Made by a program: the position numbers and the translations under genes. Of a stretch of 64,000 nucleotides of DNA, positions 44,271 through 54,447 are shown in pieces (the stretch's first letter is position 1; every line of letters starts with the position of its first letter). The notes under the pieces are model-generated. The model saw nothing but the letters and a program-made list of their open reading frames with translations, made no database searches and was not told the origin of the DNA. Source of the DNA: Candidatus Thiodiazotropha sp. (ex Monitilora ramsayi) (lineage in GTDB: Bacteria; Pseudomonadota; Gammaproteobacteria; Chromatiales; Chromatiaceae); contig JAHXIO010000011.1 of assembly GCA_025655595.1 (NCBI GenBank), positions 310,001 through 374,000 of the forward strand. Direction: 5' to 3'.

Positions 44271-45626
44271 TTAATGCCTGCCATCAAATCCTTTCAGACC
44301 TAACTTGTCCATCTGCCGGTAAAGCGTAGCCGGAGACATACCCAACAACTTAGCCGCTTTATCACGTTTGTAATCAACTGTTTCCAATACCGAGATAATA
44401 TGCTGATACTTAAAACGCTCGACTGCAGTGGAGAGTATTTGTGCATCACTTTCTGGCGCAGCAGCGAATTCCTCGGAAAGATCCGAGATGTCAAGACTAT
44501 CCCCATCACAAAGCAGTATTGCCCGCTCTAATACATTGGCCAATTCACGTACGTTACCCTTCCATGGATAACCCATAAATGCTTGAATGACGGTTTGATC
44601 GACACACTCAACGACCTTTCCATGCTTACTACTGAATCGCAGAACCAAATGCTCAACCAATGCGGGGATGTCTTCAAAACGTTCACGCAGTGGGGGAATA
44701 TGGATTTCCAGCACATTCAGTCGATATAAGAGATCCTGACGGAATTTTCCCTCTTCCACCATTTTGGATAAATCCCGGTTCGTGGCCGCAAGCACTCGTA
44801 CGTCCGTCTTAATGGACTTATCGCTTCCTACGGGTTGTACCATCTGTTCTTCCAATACACGCAAGAGCTTTGCCTGGGTTTTCAAGGACAACTCCCCGAT
44901 TTCATCCAGAAACAGCGTGCCACCACTCGCAGTCCGAAATGCGCCTTCACGCGCCTGCTCTGCCCCGGTGAAAGCACCACGAACATGACCGAAGAGCTGA
45001 CTCTCCACCAATTCCTCCGGCAATGCCGCCATGTTAAGCGCAATGAAGGCCTGATCCTTTCTGTTCGAATGACTGTGTAACGACCTGGCGACCAAATCCT
45101 TTCCGGTACCACTTTCACCTGTAATGAGTACCGTGCTGGAGGCAGGCCCCAACTTGTAAACCATCGACATTACCTTTTGCAACGCCTGGCTGTTTCCAAC
45201 CAGTAAATTTTCCGTATCGAGGCAGCGTTGCACGGATTCCCTCAGAATACGGTTTTGCCGCTCCAAATTGCGATATTGCGAGATATTCTTCAACTTGAGA
45301 GACAAAGACTGAAACGAGAACGGTTTGATCAGGTAGTCGCATGCACCCGAGTGAAATGCATCGAGTGCCGAATCTATGCTCTCATTACCAGTCATCATGA
45401 TAAACACACTATCGGGTGACAGTTGGTTGCCTTCCGTGAGTAATTGACTGCCATCGCCATCGGGAAGACAACGGTCGGTCAACACAATATCAAACGAGTC
45501 TGACTTCAACCATTGCCGGGCCTGTACCAGACAATTCGCTGTTTCAGTCTGATAACCTTGATTCTCGAGAAAACGTTGTAAATTCTTTAACAACGTCTCC
45601 TCATCATCCACGATCAAAATTCTCAT
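44271..45626 (-). CDS. NtrC-family sigma-54-dependent response regulator
   Basis: A 451-residue activator. The ATG at 45626 begins MRILIVDDEETLL, the receiver start; the frame also has a Met two codons earlier. Receiver: phosphoacceptor Asp in DIVLTDRCLPDGDG and Lys in LIKPF. AAA+ domain: Walker A GESGTGKD, an intact GAFTGA loop (GHVRGAFTGAEQ) that contacts sigma-54, and Walker B GGTLFLDEIGEL. The C-terminal Fis-type helix-turn-helix is KRDKAAKLLGMSPATLYRQM. It is the probable activator of the four sigma-54 sites in the island, and the sensor kinase gene lies 160 bp upstream on the same strand. Confidence 0.95.
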   Translation of the reverse strand: MRILIVDDEETLLKNLQRFLENQGYQTETANCLVQARQWLKSDSFDIVLTDRCLPDGDGSQLLTEGNQLSPDSVFIMMTGNESIDSALDAFHSGACDYLIKPFSFQSLSLKLKNISQYRNLERQNRILRESVQRCLDTENLLVGNSQALQKVMSMVYKLGPASSTVLITGESGTGKDLVARSLHSHSNRKDQAFIALNMAALPEELVESQLFGHVRGAFTGAEQAREGAFRTASGGTLFLDEIGELSLKTQAKLLRVLEEQMVQPVGSDKSIKTDVRVLAATNRDLSKMVEEGKFRQDLLYRLNVLEIHIPPLRERFEDIPALVEHLVLRFSSKHGKVVECVDQTVIQAFMGYPWKGNVRELANVLERAILLCDGDSLDISDLSEEFAAAPESDAQILSTAVERFKYQHIISVLETVDYKRDKAAKLLGMSPATLYRQMDKLGLKGFDGRH

Positions 45627-45792
45627 ATCCATTTTTATCCACCAAGGTAAGTAAATGGAGCTTTTTTCATTGAAATAATCATTATGTGTAATTGATATAT
45701 ATAATTAGGCAAATGACTTCTTGTCTGCGTGGAAATGCAGGTTCCAGTAGCTTTTAAATCTCTCAACCAGGCAAGATTAGTTAAATGGCCTT

Positions 45793-47583
45793 TCACGCAA
45801 CACGAAACTCATCTTGGTCATCAAAACAAGCCACTCTATGATTTGGAAATATAATCTTTACTGTCGTACCTTTACCCAATTCACTCGTTAAGAGTAGTCG
45901 CCCTCCTACCGACCTGATCAATTCCTGACTGACTGTCAAGCCCAGGCCCAACCCATCAGGTTTTGTCGTATAAAGCGTCCCGAGAGACAGTTGGATATCT
46001 TCTGCTTTCATACCCAATCCATCGTCTCGGACAATTATCTGTAAATCACCTGAATCCAGCTCCTCAGCTCTCATAAAAATAACACCACCATTGGGCATAG
46101 CTTGGATGGCATTGGTTGCCAAATTGTATAACACCATGATGAGGTGATCATGAGCGATAGGTGCCGGTCTGAGGGATGATGGGAATTCCGTCTCGATGGT
46201 TACTCCGTTGATAGCTGCTTCATGTCTCACCCGATGGAGTGTCGCGTTTATTGCTTCGGGAATTGACGTTGAGGAGTTCTCCACTTGGGTTCTGCGAAAA
46301 GAATCTCTCATACCTGTCACTATACGGCTGATTCGCTGTAATAGATAACGCTGAGTATCGAGTGATTCTTCGATCTCCCGAGATGAAGCATTTGGATCCA
46401 TGAGTTCCAGCTCGCTGCTCAGCGAGGCGATTGGATTGACTAGATCATGGGCATAACCAGCGGCCAGCGCACCCAAACCAATAAGCTTATCCTCATGACA
46501 GGCACGAATTTGCCGGTTTCGCTCATCGGTGATATCACGCAGATAGAGAATTATCTGTTCCGTGCAGTCATCGGGACCCACAACAGGATAGGTATCGAGT
46601 GAAAGCGCCCTATTTTTATCCTGCCAGTCCATTGTCAAGACCCCACGTTGCGGAACCGATTCATTGAAGGTCTTCTTGATTGCCTGCAAGGCATTGCTTA
46701 GTTCCATGTCTGAGACCTCATCGTTGAACAGATCCACAACATTATTACCGGTAAGGTCCACAGAACTGGTTTGCCTTGCAAAACGGTTGACACGAAGGAT
46801 CTTTCCATCCTTTGAGGCAAGCAGAATCTTCTCCTGAATCGAGTCGAACAGAGAGCTGGCGAGCGATTCAGAATACTTGAGTGCACGACTCTTTTTGTCG
46901 ATCGATGCACTTTGGCGATTAATGATCCCTTGAGCCTTCTGAGATAACCAAAAATGGACGAGAAATAAAAAAAGGAGTGCTGCAAGAATAGCTACTATAA
47001 CCTGAAATCTGGTGGATTCGAGTTGTTTCACCAGTAGACTGACATCCGTGTACAACTCAAAAACACCCAAGTCTGCAGGATACCCGTTTGCCTGTGATAC
47101 AGGCGTATAAGTCTGTATCAGGTCTTTATCTTCGATTACCCCATCCATGCCATTGAAGGTATTCCGATACACGAGAGAACTTGTGATTGCACCCATCAAA
47201 GCACTTTGAAAACCGTGATTATTCTGTTGATCCTCACCAATCTGGCTATGTTCTGTAGAGTAGATCGTCAAACCTGATCGATTGTATATCTTTATTTTTG
47301 CCACCCCAGTCTTAGCCATCACTCGACGAACCTGCCTGTCAAGCTCAGTCCAACGGAATGAGTCCATTGAGTCATACTCATTGGCCCCAGCTTGCCTTAA
47401 GAAATTCAGAAGCTGAGTATCGAGAGAATTTAAAAAAGTATGAGTAATTGTGAGGCCTGCTCTTTCGCCTGAGGCCGTGATGATCGCCAGCGTATGTTGG
47501 TAGTAAAACAGACTTACTGTAAGCGCAGTGACGATGATAGTTGGTAAATAGATAAGGGCAGATCTATGCTTCATATTTCTCAC
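45793..47583 (-). CDS. Membrane sensor histidine kinase
   Basis: A 596-residue kinase. Two membrane helices (IYLPTIIVTALTVSLFYYQ and VIVAILAALLFLFLVHFWL) enclose a periplasmic sensory domain of about 170 residues, including TYTPVSQANGYPADLG. A PAS domain follows (ILLASKDGKILRVNRFARQT), then HisKA with the phosphoacceptor His in GALAAGYAHDLVNPIA and HATPase with N box NLATNAIQAMPNGG, RDDGLGMKAED and KPDGLGLGLTVSQE. It partners the NtrC-like regulator downstream. The start could also be the Met at 47574. A sigma-54-like site is found upstream. Confidence 0.95.
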   Translation of the reverse strand: MRNMKHRSALIYLPTIIVTALTVSLFYYQHTLAIITASGERAGLTITHTFLNSLDTQLLNFLRQAGANEYDSMDSFRWTELDRQVRRVMAKTGVAKIKIYNRSGLTIYSTEHSQIGEDQQNNHGFQSALMGAITSSLVYRNTFNGMDGVIEDKDLIQTYTPVSQANGYPADLGVFELYTDVSLLVKQLESTRFQVIVAILAALLFLFLVHFWLSQKAQGIINRQSASIDKKSRALKYSESLASSLFDSIQEKILLASKDGKILRVNRFARQTSSVDLTGNNVVDLFNDEVSDMELSNALQAIKKTFNESVPQRGVLTMDWQDKNRALSLDTYPVVGPDDCTEQIILYLRDITDERNRQIRACHEDKLIGLGALAAGYAHDLVNPIASLSSELELMDPNASSREIEESLDTQRYLLQRISRIVTGMRDSFRRTQVENSSTSIPEAINATLHRVRHEAAINGVTIETEFPSSLRPAPIAHDHLIMVLYNLATNAIQAMPNGGVIFMRAEELDSGDLQIIVRDDGLGMKAEDIQLSLGTLYTTKPDGLGLGLTVSQELIRSVGGRLLLTSELGKGTTVKIIFPNHRVACFDDQDEFRVA

Positions 47584-47635
47584 GTCATTATCGATATCGC
47601 TTTTTCAATGACAATTCTCAATAGTGACTGATTAA

Positions 47636-47650
47636 GCATTTTTTTTGCCA
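47636..47650 (-). promoter_or_regulatory. Sigma-54-like promoter of the sensor kinase gene
   Basis: The minus strand reads TGGCAAAAAAAATGC with the GG-N10-GC spacing; the A-rich spacer makes it weaker than the others. The start of transcription would lie about 40 bases before the ATG at 47583. Confidence 0.55.
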
Positions 47651-48248
47651 AAAATACTAACAACAGCATACAGCCATGCTAACCAATTGATTATTTTGAT
47701 CAAAAAAAACAAATTCAAAAGCAGTCTCTCAAATCAATTTGTAAACTATTCCGACACAATTTTTTCAGGTAAACATTTCTTAATGTCAGCTTAAGATCCT
47801 TTTTTACGATAAATTTCTATGTAACCGGCGATTCATTTGTCCAAATGATGTAATTCTTTACGCTGTAAAGAACTTTAATTCCTTATTTTCTGTAATTTAT
47901 TCCGACACACTTAGATCTCCAAATACGACCGAACGCCTACTACTCCATATAAATGAAATTCAGCCTGACATGAGTCAGCTCATCAATAAAAAACAATAAC
48001 TCCAGTGTTAAATTGAAAATTGCACTACTTGGTATTTGTAATCTGGAATATTTGAAATTGCTTAATGACACTCTGCCTTAAGGTCTGGGTAATAGCTGGC
48101 TATCAGGTCAAAGGCCCAAAGGTTTATTTAGGCACAGATACCGAAGGTCAAATCTGAATAAATTTCCGATCTCTGAGCCAATCGTGGACACAGGATGGAG
48201 ACAATTTGGGCACGGAATGGGCACAGAGGTTTTTTTGCTGGCGGCAAT

Positions 48249-48285
48249 AAAAAAGCCAACCACCGCTAAGTGATTGGCTTCTTTA
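48249..48285 (-). terminator. Intrinsic terminator of tRNA-fMet
   Basis: On the minus strand AAGCCAATCAC pairs with GTGGTTGGCTT, followed by TTTT, just after the CCA end of the tRNA. Confidence 0.75.
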
Positions 48286-48293
48286 TTTTTGAT

Positions 48294-48310
<17 letters not shown>
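48249..48310 (-). repeat. Direct repeat of tRNA-fMet 3' end and terminator (copy B)
   Basis: Near-identical to 24707-24769 in the same orientation. It covers the last bases of tRNA-fMet and the downstream terminator hairpin (AAGCCAATCAC/GTGGTTGGCTT followed by T-run on the minus strand). Confidence 0.75.
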
Positions 48311-48370
<60 letters not shown>

Positions 48371-48434
48371 TCAAGGAGGGGGCATACTACCCGTGTTACA
48401 GTCAGATGGCAACCCCGGATTAAAGTTCAGATTA

Positions 48435-49883
48435 TCAGGTTCCTATGGCACTGCTGCAGAGTGAAAGTAGACCCGCCGGGAAGAGGCCGAAAAACAGCAT
48501 CGCCAGGCCGTTCAGGGAGAGCGCTACCTGGGTGTCCACACCTATTGTCAACGGTGTTTCATCGCTGGGCTGATCGAAGTACATCAGCTTCACGATACGG
48601 ATATAGTAGAAGGCGCCAATGATCGAGAAGAAGACACCAACCAGTGCCAGCCAGGTGAGATCGACCGAAACCACCGCATCGAGCACGAACAGCTTGGCGA
48701 AAAAGCCCACCGTGGGTGGTACACCCGCCATGGAGAACATCAGCAACAGCATCATACCGGCGAACCAGGGATTGCGTTGGTTGAGGCCCTTGTAATCCTC
48801 CAGATTCTCAGCCTCAAATCCCTTGCGGCTCAATGCGATGACGATACCGAAGCCACCGGCAGACATCAGTGCATAGACCAGGGTATAAAACATGGCCGCC
48901 GTATAACCTTCCTGCGTGCCCGCCAGGATACCCAACAGAATAAAGCCGACATGGGAGATCGTGGAGTAGCCCAGCATACGTTTGATATTGGCTTGTGCGA
49001 TGGCAATCAGGTTACCGATACCCATCGAGAGCACCGCCAGAATAATCAGCATACCCTGCCAGCCTTCCCAGCCGCCGTGCAGTTCAGAGAGTCCATCCAC
49101 CAGAATCCGCATGGTGAGCGCAAAAGCCGCAATCTTCGGTGCACTACCGATGAGCAGCGTAACGGGAGTGGGTGCGCCATGGTAGATGTCGGGCACCCAC
49201 ATATGGAAGGGAACCGCACCCAACTTGAAAGCCAGGCCGATGACCAGGAAGACCACACCGAAAATCATCACCAGTTGGTTCAGATCGCCCTTTTTTACCA
49301 CCGCGGCTAATTCATCAAATTGAAGAGTACCGGCAGCACCGTAGATCATTGAGATACCGTAGAGCAGCATACCGGACGCCAGAGCGCCCAGCACAAAGTA
49401 CTTCATCGCCGCCTCCGCCCCCCTCGGCGACTCCCGGTCGAAGGCGACCAGTGCGTAGAGGCAGAGCGCCAAAAGTTCTAGCCCCAAATAGATGGTCAGA
49501 AAGCTGTTTGCGGAGGTCATCACCATCATGCCCAATACCGCGAACAACCCCAGCGTATAGAACTCCCCTTTGAACAGTCCCCGATCGCGCAGATAGTCTT
49601 TGGCATAGAGAAACGCCAAAAAGCTGATGACGAGAATCGCCATCTTGAGGAGGTCACTCATCGGATCACGGATGTAGGAACCGTCAAAGAGTATCTGCTC
49701 GGCAGGCATGGAGACTGCGATGGTCACACCCAGCGTGAGGATCAGCCCGATCTGGGTGATCGCGTAGGTCAGAATACGCTGTTCTTCGCGAATATAGAGG
49801 TCGACCACCAAAACCACACAGGCCAGGGTCAGGAGGGAGATTTCCGGCAGAACCGGTATCAGTTGTGTTGAATCGAATTGCAT
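48435..49883 (-). CDS. nuoN: NADH-quinone oxidoreductase subunit N
   Basis: Last gene of the nuo operon, 482 residues, an antiporter-like membrane subunit of complex I with about 14 helices. Family blocks: LLALCLYALVAFDRESPRGA, GSAPKIAAFALTMRIL and NIKRMLGYSTISHVGFILLG, the last carrying the conserved Lys of the proton channel helix. Length is normal. It starts 29 bp after nuoM and ends near the tRNA-fMet gene. Confidence 0.97.
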   Translation of the reverse strand: MQFDSTQLIPVLPEISLLTLACVVLVVDLYIREEQRILTYAITQIGLILTLGVTIAVSMPAEQILFDGSYIRDPMSDLLKMAILVISFLAFLYAKDYLRDRGLFKGEFYTLGLFAVLGMMVMTSANSFLTIYLGLELLALCLYALVAFDRESPRGAEAAMKYFVLGALASGMLLYGISMIYGAAGTLQFDELAAVVKKGDLNQLVMIFGVVFLVIGLAFKLGAVPFHMWVPDIYHGAPTPVTLLIGSAPKIAAFALTMRILVDGLSELHGGWEGWQGMLIILAVLSMGIGNLIAIAQANIKRMLGYSTISHVGFILLGILAGTQEGYTAAMFYTLVYALMSAGGFGIVIALSRKGFEAENLEDYKGLNQRNPWFAGMMLLLMFSMAGVPPTVGFFAKLFVLDAVVSVDLTWLALVGVFFSIIGAFYYIRIVKLMYFDQPSDETPLTIGVDTQVALSLNGLAMLFFGLFPAGLLSLCSSAIGT

Positions 49884-49912
49884 TTGAACGCTACCGAGTC
49901 GGACTCCGTCAG

Positions 49913-51430
49913 TTAAAGTTTCGATACTGCAATATGCTGCAGCAGGTTGTTGACGGAGGCATCCATTACCTCAACCAAGGGTGCAGGCCACAGGCCCAGC
50001 AGCAGCACCGCTGCCGCCAGGGTGCCCAGCACAATATATTCGCGATGGTTCATATCCTCTAATGCAGCCACGCCTTCATTGGTGACTTCGCCGAAGATGA
50101 CCCGCTTGACCATCCACAGGGTATAGGCAGCACCGATGATTAGCGTGGTAGCAGCGAGGAAGGCGTACCAGAAATCGGCCCGGAAACTGGCCAGTATCAC
50201 CATGAATTCGCCGACGAAACCTGAGGTGCCCGGCAAACCTGCATTGGCCATGGCGAAAAAGACCATAAAGGCGCCGAAGACCGGCATGGTGTTCACCACC
50301 CCGCCGTAGTCCTTGATCTCGCGGCTATGGAGCCGGTCATAGAGCACGCCGACACAGAGGAAGAGAGCCGCCGAGATGAAACCGTGGGAGACCATCTGCA
50401 CCATACCGCCCTGTACTCCGAGCGCAGCACCACTACCCGCATTGTTCTGGCTGATGATAAAGACGATGAAGAAGCCGAGGGTCACGAAACCCATGTGAGC
50501 GATCGAGGAGTAGGCGATCAACTTCTTCATATCCTGCTGAATCAGAGCGACAAAGCCGATGTAGACCACCGCAATCAGCGACATGCCGATGATCAGCCAA
50601 TCGAGGGTGTGGCTGGCGTCAGGCGTGATCGGCAGGCTGAAACGGAGGAAACCGTATCCACCGATCTTCAGCATGATCGCTGCCAGGATCACTGAACCAC
50701 CGGTGGGTGCTTCCACATGGGCATCGGGCAACCAGGTGTGGACCGGCCACATGGGCACCTTGACCGCAAAAGCCAGGAGAAATGCGATGAAAATCAGAAT
50801 CTGCTCGGTCAGGCCCAGCTTGAGGGTATGGAAACCGAGGATATCGAAGTTGCCCGACTGGAAGTACATGTAGATCAGCGCGACCAGCATGAATACAGAG
50901 CCGAGGAAGGTATAGAGGAAGAACTTGATCGTAGCGTAGACCCGGTTTGCACCGCCCCAGATACCGATGATCAGGAACATCGGAATCAGCATCGCCTCCC
51001 AATAGACATAGAAGAGCATGGCGTCCAGGGCCGAGAAGACACCCACCATCACACCTTCCATGATGAGAAAGGAGGCCATGTACTGTGAGGGACGATACTT
51101 GATCACCTCCCAACCAGCGATAACCACCAGCGGAGTGATGAATGTGGTGAGAATGATCAACGGCATGGAGATGCCGTCCACACCCATGTAGTACTCCACG
51201 TCGAAGGCCGGGACCCAAGGCACCCGCTCCACGAACTGCATCGCCGAGGTCGAACTGTCGAAGGCGAACCAGAGCGGCAGGCTGACGATGAAAGTCAGAA
51301 TGGAGATGATCAGAGCGGTCCACTTGGTGGCATTTGCTTCACGGTCGCCACTGGCGAGCACCATGAAGCCACCGATAATCGGAATCCAGACCGTAAGACT
51401 TAAGATGGGCCAATCGGCAATCATGCTCAA
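49913..51430 (-). CDS. nuoM: NADH-quinone oxidoreductase subunit M
   Basis: A 505-residue antiporter-like membrane subunit of complex I. Diagnostic motifs: YWEAMLIPMFLIIGIWGG, WPVHTWLPDAHVEAPTGGSV and QQDMKKLIAYSSIAHMGFVT, which hold the conserved Glu and Lys residues for proton translocation. It starts six bases after the nuoL stop, typical of the operon. Confidence 0.97.
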   Translation of the reverse strand: MSMIADWPILSLTVWIPIIGGFMVLASGDREANATKWTALIISILTFIVSLPLWFAFDSSTSAMQFVERVPWVPAFDVEYYMGVDGISMPLIILTTFITPLVVIAGWEVIKYRPSQYMASFLIMEGVMVGVFSALDAMLFYVYWEAMLIPMFLIIGIWGGANRVYATIKFFLYTFLGSVFMLVALIYMYFQSGNFDILGFHTLKLGLTEQILIFIAFLLAFAVKVPMWPVHTWLPDAHVEAPTGGSVILAAIMLKIGGYGFLRFSLPITPDASHTLDWLIIGMSLIAVVYIGFVALIQQDMKKLIAYSSIAHMGFVTLGFFIVFIISQNNAGSGAALGVQGGMVQMVSHGFISAALFLCVGVLYDRLHSREIKDYGGVVNTMPVFGAFMVFFAMANAGLPGTSGFVGEFMVILASFRADFWYAFLAATTLIIGAAYTLWMVKRVIFGEVTNEGVAALEDMNHREYIVLGTLAAAVLLLGLWPAPLVEVMDASVNNLLQHIAVSKL

Positions 51431-51436
51431 CGTCCT

Positions 51437-53425
51437 TTAAACAAATACAAACCAGGTCAGCAACAGCAACAGACCCAGAATCATGGCAATAGCGTAGTGG
51501 TAGAGGTAGCCGGTCTGCAGGTGGCGCACTATGGAAGCAAGCCAGCCTACCGAGTAGGCGGAACCGTTCACTGCCAGACCGTCGATCACACCGCGGTCAC
51601 CTACCAGCCAGAGAAACTTGCCGATACCACGGCTACCGGCGGCGAAAACAGCCTGGTAGGCCTCGTCGAACCAGTACTTCTTGTCCAGTAGGGTGTAGAC
51701 CGGTGACAGGGTCGACTTGACCTTGTCGGCGATGGCAGGGTTTTTCACATAGATGTACCAGGCCACGCCCAGGCCGGCCATGGCCAGATAGAACGCAGGA
51801 CTCGCATAAGTATGCGCCAGCATGCCATTGCCACTGTGAACCACTGCCTGTACGGCCGCCAGGGTATCGTGCTCAGGTAAGACATAGAGCACATCCTTGA
51901 ACCAGTCGCCGAAGAGCATCGGGCCGATGGTCAGGTAACCGATAATCACAGAGGGGATGGCCAACAGGATCAAGGGCACGGTCACTACCTTGGGTGATTC
52001 GTGCAGATGCTCCTTAGCGTGCTCATCCCGTGGTCCTTCACCGTGAAAGACCAGGAAGAACATGCGGAAACTGTAGAGCGCGGTGACGAAGACCCCGGCC
52101 AATACCAACACATAGGCGTAACCTGAACCGGCAATCGACGAGTGGTGCACTGCCTCGATGATGGCATCCTTGGAGAAGAAGCCGGAGAAGCCCGGAAAAC
52201 CGATCAGGGCCAATGAGCCGAGCAACGAGGTCCAGTAGGTGATCGGCATGTACTTGCGCACGCCACCCATGTTGCGGATGTCCTGATCGTGATGCATACC
52301 GATGATGACCGAACCTGCGGCGAGGAAGAGCAACGCCTTGAAGAAGGCGTGGGTCATCAGATGGAATATGCCGGCGGCATAGGCCGAGGCACCCAGAGCG
52401 ACCATCATGTACCCCAGCTGCGACAGGGTCGAGTAGGCAACCACCCTTTTGATGTCGTTCTGCACGATACCGATCAGGCCAGTGAAGAAAGCGGTGGTGG
52501 CACCAATTACCAGGACAAAGCTCAGCGCTGTCTCCGAAAACTCATAGAGAGGCGACATCCGAGCTACCATGAAGACACCGGCGGTGACCATGGTTGCCGC
52601 ATGGATCAAGGCGGAGATGGGTGTCGGGCCCTCCATGGAGTCGGGCAGCCAGACATGCAGCGGTACCTGCGCCGATTTACCCATGGCACCAATAAACAGC
52701 AGAATGCCGATCACCGACATCAGCGACCAGCTGCTGTCGCCCCAGATCTGAATCTGAGTGTCGGCCAGCCCCGGCGCCATGGAGAACACCTCGGCATAGT
52801 CGAGGCTGTTGGTGTACATCGCGATGGCGGCAATGCCGAGAATGAAGCCGAAATCGCCCACCCTGTTGACGATGAACGCCTTCAGATTGGCGAAGATCGC
52901 CGTTGGGCGCACTGACCAGAAACCGATCAGCAGATAGGAGACCAGACCCACCGCCTCCCAGCCGAAAAAGAGCTGGAGGAAATTGTTGGACATCACCAGC
53001 ATCAGCATGGAGAAGGTGAAAAGCGAGATATAGCTGAAAAAGCGCTGATAGCTATTGCGTCCCGCCAGACTGGTCTTGGGCCAGTTGTGCTCGTCGTCGG
53101 CCATATAGCCGATGGTGTAGATATGGATACAGAAGGAGACGAAGGTGACCACGCTGATCATCACCGCGGTCAGCTTGTCCACCAGGAAGCCAACCTCCAT
53201 ATGGATGCCGTCGCTCACCATCCACGTATAGACGGAGCCGTTAAAGGTTTCAGCCTTACCTAAGATAAAGTCACTCAGGACATAGAGTGAGAGCAGCGTC
53301 GAGATCCCCACCCCTGTGCTTGTCACCCAATGGGATCCCTTGCGGCCGATAGTGCCGCCGAAGAACCCGGCGATAATGGCCCCGATCAGCGGAGCCAATA
53401 CGATTGTCAGATAGATATTTTCCAT
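51437..53425 (-). CDS. nuoL: NADH-quinone oxidoreductase subunit L
   Basis: A 662-residue antiporter-like subunit of complex I, the largest, with the C-terminal lateral helix region. Motifs include NFLQLFFGWEAVGLVSYLLI, VPLHVWLPDSMEGPTPISAL and NDIKRVVAYSTLSQLGYMMV. The C terminus (YSVGWLASIVRHLQTGYLYH) is typical of NuoL. It is between nuoK and nuoM in the operon. Confidence 0.97.
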   Translation of the reverse strand: MENIYLTIVLAPLIGAIIAGFFGGTIGRKGSHWVTSTGVGISTLLSLYVLSDFILGKAETFNGSVYTWMVSDGIHMEVGFLVDKLTAVMISVVTFVSFCIHIYTIGYMADDEHNWPKTSLAGRNSYQRFFSYISLFTFSMLMLVMSNNFLQLFFGWEAVGLVSYLLIGFWSVRPTAIFANLKAFIVNRVGDFGFILGIAAIAMYTNSLDYAEVFSMAPGLADTQIQIWGDSSWSLMSVIGILLFIGAMGKSAQVPLHVWLPDSMEGPTPISALIHAATMVTAGVFMVARMSPLYEFSETALSFVLVIGATTAFFTGLIGIVQNDIKRVVAYSTLSQLGYMMVALGASAYAAGIFHLMTHAFFKALLFLAAGSVIIGMHHDQDIRNMGGVRKYMPITYWTSLLGSLALIGFPGFSGFFSKDAIIEAVHHSSIAGSGYAYVLVLAGVFVTALYSFRMFFLVFHGEGPRDEHAKEHLHESPKVVTVPLILLAIPSVIIGYLTIGPMLFGDWFKDVLYVLPEHDTLAAVQAVVHSGNGMLAHTYASPAFYLAMAGLGVAWYIYVKNPAIADKVKSTLSPVYTLLDKKYWFDEAYQAVFAAGSRGIGKFLWLVGDRGVIDGLAVNGSAYSVGWLASIVRHLQTGYLYHYAIAMILGLLLLLTWFVFV

Positions 53426-53499
53426 ATCTCTCGCTTCTTGATGATCTCAGTCCGCAACGGATCGCGGCACAACGACTGCTATCAGTCGGTTATAAAAAC

Positions 53500-53805
53500 C
53501 TAACCCTTCAGTACATCCATATCCTCGACATTGATGCTCCGTTTACTTCGGAACAACACCACCAGTATGGCCAAGCCAATGGCAGCCTCCGCGGCAGCGA
53601 CGGTGAGGATAAAGAAGACAAAAACCTGTCCCGCCGTATCTCCCAGAAAGTGGGAGAAGGCGATGAAATTCATATTGACCGCCAACAGCATCAACTCCAC
53701 GCACATGAGCAGGATGATGACGTTCTTCCTGTTGATGAAGATCCCCGCCACACTGATGGCGAAGAGGATGGCACCGAGGATAAGGTAATCGGATAGGGCA
53801 ATCAT
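53500..53805 (-). CDS. nuoK: NADH-quinone oxidoreductase subunit K
   Basis: A 101-residue subunit with three membrane helices. The ATG at 53805 begins [20 protein letters not shown], giving the usual NuoK length; an earlier in-frame Met at 53829 would overlap nuoJ. Motif [19 protein letters not shown] carries the conserved Glu residues of the quinone-coupled channel. Confidence 0.95.
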   Translation of the reverse strand: MIALSDYLILGAILFAISVAGIFINRKNVIILLMCVELMLLAVNMNFIAFSHFLGDTAGQVFVFFILTVAAAEAAIGLAILVVLFRSKRSINVEDMDVLKG

Positions 53806-53812
53806 ATCGGCA

Positions 53813-54415
53813 TCAACCTCTCTCGGCATCCATGGAGACCATGCGCACCCGGTCCTTGCGTTTCACCACCACCTGGGTGGCAGGATCGAGATACTTGGTA
53901 TCCGACCGCTTGCGCATGGTCAGACCGATAGCGGCGATGATCGCCACCAGCAGGATCACGGCGGCGATCTCAAAGGGGTACATATAGACGGTATAGAGGA
54001 CGCTGCCGATCTCCTCCGTATTGCTGTAGTCGGCGGCGTGCCGGGCCGGTGCCGCATATTTATCGATGCCGAAGTTCTCAGGGCCGACCACCAGAATCAG
54101 TTCCGCGGCCATGGCAATGGCCATGATGATTCCCAGGGGGAGCAGTTTGATGAACCCGGCCCTGAGCACAGCTAGATCGATATCGAGCATCATCAACACG
54201 AACAGGAACAGCACCATGACGGCGCCCACGTAGACCAGCACCAGCACGATGGCGAGAAACTCCGCTTCGGCCAACAGCCAGATACCGCTGCTGGCAAAGA
54301 AAGCCAGGATCAGAAACAACGCGGAATGGACCGGATTGCGCCGGGTCACGACCATCGTCGCCGCCATTATCACCACAGCGGCCAACACGTAGAAGATCAA
54401 CTTTTCAAGTGTCAT
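53813..54415 (-). CDS. nuoJ: NADH-quinone oxidoreductase subunit J
   Basis: A 200-residue membrane subunit. Motifs: [20 protein letters not shown] and [20 protein letters not shown], with the conserved pi-bulge helix. The C terminus is a charged tail ([20 protein letters not shown]). It lies between nuoI and nuoK. Confidence 0.96.
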   Translation of the reverse strand: MTLEKLIFYVLAAVVIMAATMVVTRRNPVHSALFLILAFFASSGIWLLAEAEFLAIVLVLVYVGAVMVLFLFVLMMLDIDLAVLRAGFIKLLPLGIIMAIAMAAELILVVGPENFGIDKYAAPARHAADYSNTEEIGSVLYTVYMYPFEIAAVILLVAIIAAIGLTMRKRSDTKYLDPATQVVVKRKDRVRMVSMDAERG

Positions 54416-54447
54416 CAGTATTCCTGTTTCTCTCTATACTTGACGTT

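Larger units (their letters stand above)
47584..48293. other. AT-rich intergenic region at the island end near tRNA-fMet
   Basis: About 710 bp, AT-rich, without a recognisable gene. Contains the sigma-54-like site 47636-47650, a cluster of GTGCCC-like repeats on the minus strand (48190-48230) and copy B of the direct repeat. No integrase remnant could be recognised. Confidence 0.45.

Noticed and set aside
48190-48230. GTGCCC-like repeats next to the tRNA-fMet terminator as an integrase remnant
   Set aside because: The stretch is short and cannot be tied to an integrase by eye.
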